A program made the translations under genes and the position numbers. 6,349 nucleotides of DNA from Chloroflexota bacterium (GTDB lineage Bacteria > Chloroflexota > UBA6077 > FW602-bin22 > JACQUS01): contig JACQUS010000524.1 in the NCBI GenBank assembly GCA_016210125.1, positions 1 through 6,349 on the forward strand, read 5' to 3'. Under the pieces are notes generated by a model. It was not told the origin of the DNA and ran no database searches. It saw nothing but the letters and a program-made list of their open reading frames with translations. Below are positions 5,353 to 6,349 of the stretch, piece by piece. How positions within the stretch are numbered: position 1 is the stretch's first letter; every line of letters starts with the position of its first letter.

Positions 5353-5652
5353 ATGACTCAGGCGACGGGTAAGGTCATCGAGGAAATCAAGCAGAAGGCC
5401 CGTCCGATTCTCAGTCGGTACGGCGCGAAGCGAGCTGGGCTCTTTGGGTCCGTCGTGCGAGGGAAGACGCGGAAGAAGAGCGACATCGACATCCTCGTGG
5501 AGCTCGATCAGGAGATCGGCCTGCTCGAATTCATTCGCATTCAGCGTGAGCTTGAGGAGGCCTTGGGTCGCAAAGTCGACCTGGTCGAATACGATACCAT
5601 CAAACCGCTGCTGCGAGAGCGGATCCTCCGGGAAGAAGTGTGCATTCTGTGA
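5353..5652 (+). CDS. mntA: MNT-domain nucleotidyltransferase antitoxin (MntA-like)
   Basis: 99-residue minimal nucleotidyltransferase of the DNA polymerase beta superfamily, the antitoxin half of MNT-HEPN modules. In the characterised relatives MntA inactivates the HEPN toxin by transferring AMP units from ATP to a tyrosine near its active site. The nucleotide-binding signature is complete: GLFGSVVRGK with G32-S33 and R36-G37, then SDIDILVEL with metal-binding D44 and D46; the third acidic residue is likely D76 in KVDLVEY. AAAGAGG (5338-5344) lies 8 bases before this ATG; an earlier in-frame ATG at 5317 falls within the promoter element. The reading frame ends inside the start of the HEPN gene. 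Base composition is visibly lower in GC than the CoA-transferase before it, suggesting separate acquisition. Confidence 0.88.
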   Translation: MTQATGKVIEEIKQKARPILSRYGAKRAGLFGSVVRGKTRKKSDIDILVELDQEIGLLEFIRIQRELEEALGRKVDLVEYDTIKPLLRERILREEVCIL

Positions 5653-5993
5653 GGCGCGATCTGGGGGTATATCTCCAAGACATCGTTGAGTCGATCGAGC
5701 GGATTGAAGCGTATACGAGGGACGTGACCGACGACGACTTCTGCAGAAATACCCTTCTCCAAGATGGCGTGGTGCGGCGCTTGGAGATCATTGGTGAGGC
5801 GACCAAGCACATTCCTAGGCGGCTGCGCGAGCGCTATCCCGATATCCCGTGGCAGGATGTCGTAGGGATGCGGAACCGACTCTCCCACGAGTATTTCGGC
5901 GTGCAGCTTCGTCGGGTCTGGAAGGTCGTTCGGGAAGACCTCGCCACGCTGAAGACCATCGTCCTGCGAATGAGCGCCGATCTCAAACGCTAG
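5640..5993 (+). CDS. hepT: HEPN-domain ribonuclease toxin (HepT-like, DUF86)
   Basis: 117 residues from this GTG; a second GTG at 5649 overlaps the mntA stop as GTGA and would give a 114-residue protein with a more typical N-terminus (RRDLGVYLQDI). HEPN toxins of this type are helical dimeric ribonucleases acting on tRNA or mRNA. The catalytic RX4HXY motif is intact in MRNRLSHEYFG: R78, H83 and Y85, the tyrosine being the expected target of AMP transfer by MntA. Other family marks are VYLQDIVESIERIEAYT (10-26), the RLEIIGEATKHIP helix (47-59) and ERYPDIPWQDVVGMRN. A spot count of 5641-5760 gives about 53% GC against 77% in the CoA-transferase (4501-4560). The TAG stop (5991-5993) overlaps the stop of the convergent oxidase gene (5990-5992). 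Confidence 0.9.
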   Translation: MHSVRRDLGVYLQDIVESIERIEAYTRDVTDDDFCRNTLLQDGVVRRLEIIGEATKHIPRRLRERYPDIPWQDVVGMRNRLSHEYFGVQLRRVWKVVREDLATLKTIVLRMSADLKR

Positions 5994-6349
5994 ATATACC
6001 GCCCGGGCGCGAGGATGCCCTTGGGGTCGAGCGCGCGCTTGAGCGTCCGCAGGAAGTCGTCGTAGGCGTCCCCGCCGTCGCCTTCCTCGGCCAGCGCGAG
6101 CGTGCTCTGCCGGTAGGCGTAGTAGCCGGCGGCGCGCAGGCGGCCGGCCAGCGCGCGGTACCACGCGCGGCCGTGCTCGTCCTCGCCGGGCACGTCGCGG
6201 TCGTAGTGCAGCGAGGCGACGAGGATGATGCTGCGCTCGGACATGCACTGGAGCGTGATGAACGGCTCGAAGCCGGCCTCCAGCGTCACGGCGGAGATGA
6301 TCTCCACGGCGCTGCGCACGTGGTCGGACGTAAATGGCAGGACCGGGCT
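5990..6349 (-). CDS. FAD-dependent oxidase, C-terminal part (VAO/4-cresol dehydrogenase type), partial
   Basis: The last 119 codons of a gene that begins beyond the right edge; the frame is open through the final base. Family members are usually about 500-570 residues, so roughly a fifth is seen. The visible part matches the cap and C-terminal region of vanillyl-alcohol oxidase/4-cresol dehydrogenase-type flavoproteins, which oxidise para-substituted phenols: SPVLPFTSDHVRSAVEII at the edge, GFEPFITLQCMSERSIILVASLHYDR, GYYAYRQSTLAL, and the ending RALDPKGILAPGRYI, close to the usual terminus, so the 3' end is intact. The FAD-binding PP-loop and active-site residues lie outside the window, so the substrate, and whether FAD is covalent, cannot be judged. 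It converges with the hepT gene and shares a CTAG stop overlap. Confidence 0.85.
   Translation of the reverse strand, partial: SPVLPFTSDHVRSAVEIISAVTLEAGFEPFITLQCMSERSIILVASLHYDRDVPGEDEHGRAWYRALAGRLRAAGYYAYRQSTLALAEEGDGGDAYDDFLRTLKRALDPKGILAPGRYI

Noticed and set aside
5314..6000. Terminal inverted repeats (GGTAT near 5314, ATACC near 5996) marking the MNT-HEPN module as a mobile element
   Set aside because: Only about five bases match, and the right copy encodes the conserved C-terminus of the oxidase, so coincidence is the simpler explanation. No transposase or target duplication is visible.

Overview
The window is high-GC DNA (about 70-77% GC in the catabolic genes by spot count) from a bacterium with interleaved genes on both strands, GTG starts and hairpin-rich gaps. 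The mix of a lone hydantoinase B-type protein, a class III CoA-transferase, a VAO-type flavoprotein and two toxin-antitoxin (TA) modules would fit an environmental Chloroflexota, but other high-GC phyla are equally possible from sequence alone. No ribosomal, phage or transposase marker fixes the lineage.

Layout, left to right. (1) A plus-strand Phd/YefM-VapC type II TA operon (85-758), preceded by an extended -10 promoter and an imperfect inverted repeat (1-28) that could be its operator. (2) A minus-strand hydantoinase B/oxoprolinase-type gene (755-2458), tail to tail with vapC. (3) A 453-base gap (2459-2911) packed with short inverted repeats, including a perfect 28-base palindrome. (4) A minus-strand unknown gene of 165 codons (2912-3409). 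(5) A 649-base gap (3410-4058) between divergently transcribed genes; it contains one short minus-strand ORF with coding-like codon bias (3631-3789) and a candidate promoter, otherwise nothing clear. (6) A plus-strand CaiB/Frc family III CoA-transferase (4059-5306). (7) A plus-strand MNT-HEPN (MntA-HepT type) TA operon (5353-5993), clearly lower in GC than its surroundings and with its own extended -10 element. (8) The 3' end of a minus-strand FAD-dependent oxidase of the vanillyl-alcohol oxidase/4-cresol dehydrogenase type (5990 to the window edge).

The three enzyme genes look like pieces of catabolic metabolism (ring or amide opening, acyl-CoA activation, flavin-dependent oxidation), but they are not one operon and no common substrate can be named. 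The two TA modules belong to unrelated families yet sit in the same way: both lie on the plus strand, and both end on a palindromic CTAG that also supplies the stop codon of an apparently intact minus-strand enzyme gene. vapB-vapC overlap by GTGA, and the same overlap is available for mntA-hepT. I see known gene families in an unusual arrangement, not a clearly new system; the arrangement, the structured gap and the unknown 165-residue protein are the parts worth following up.
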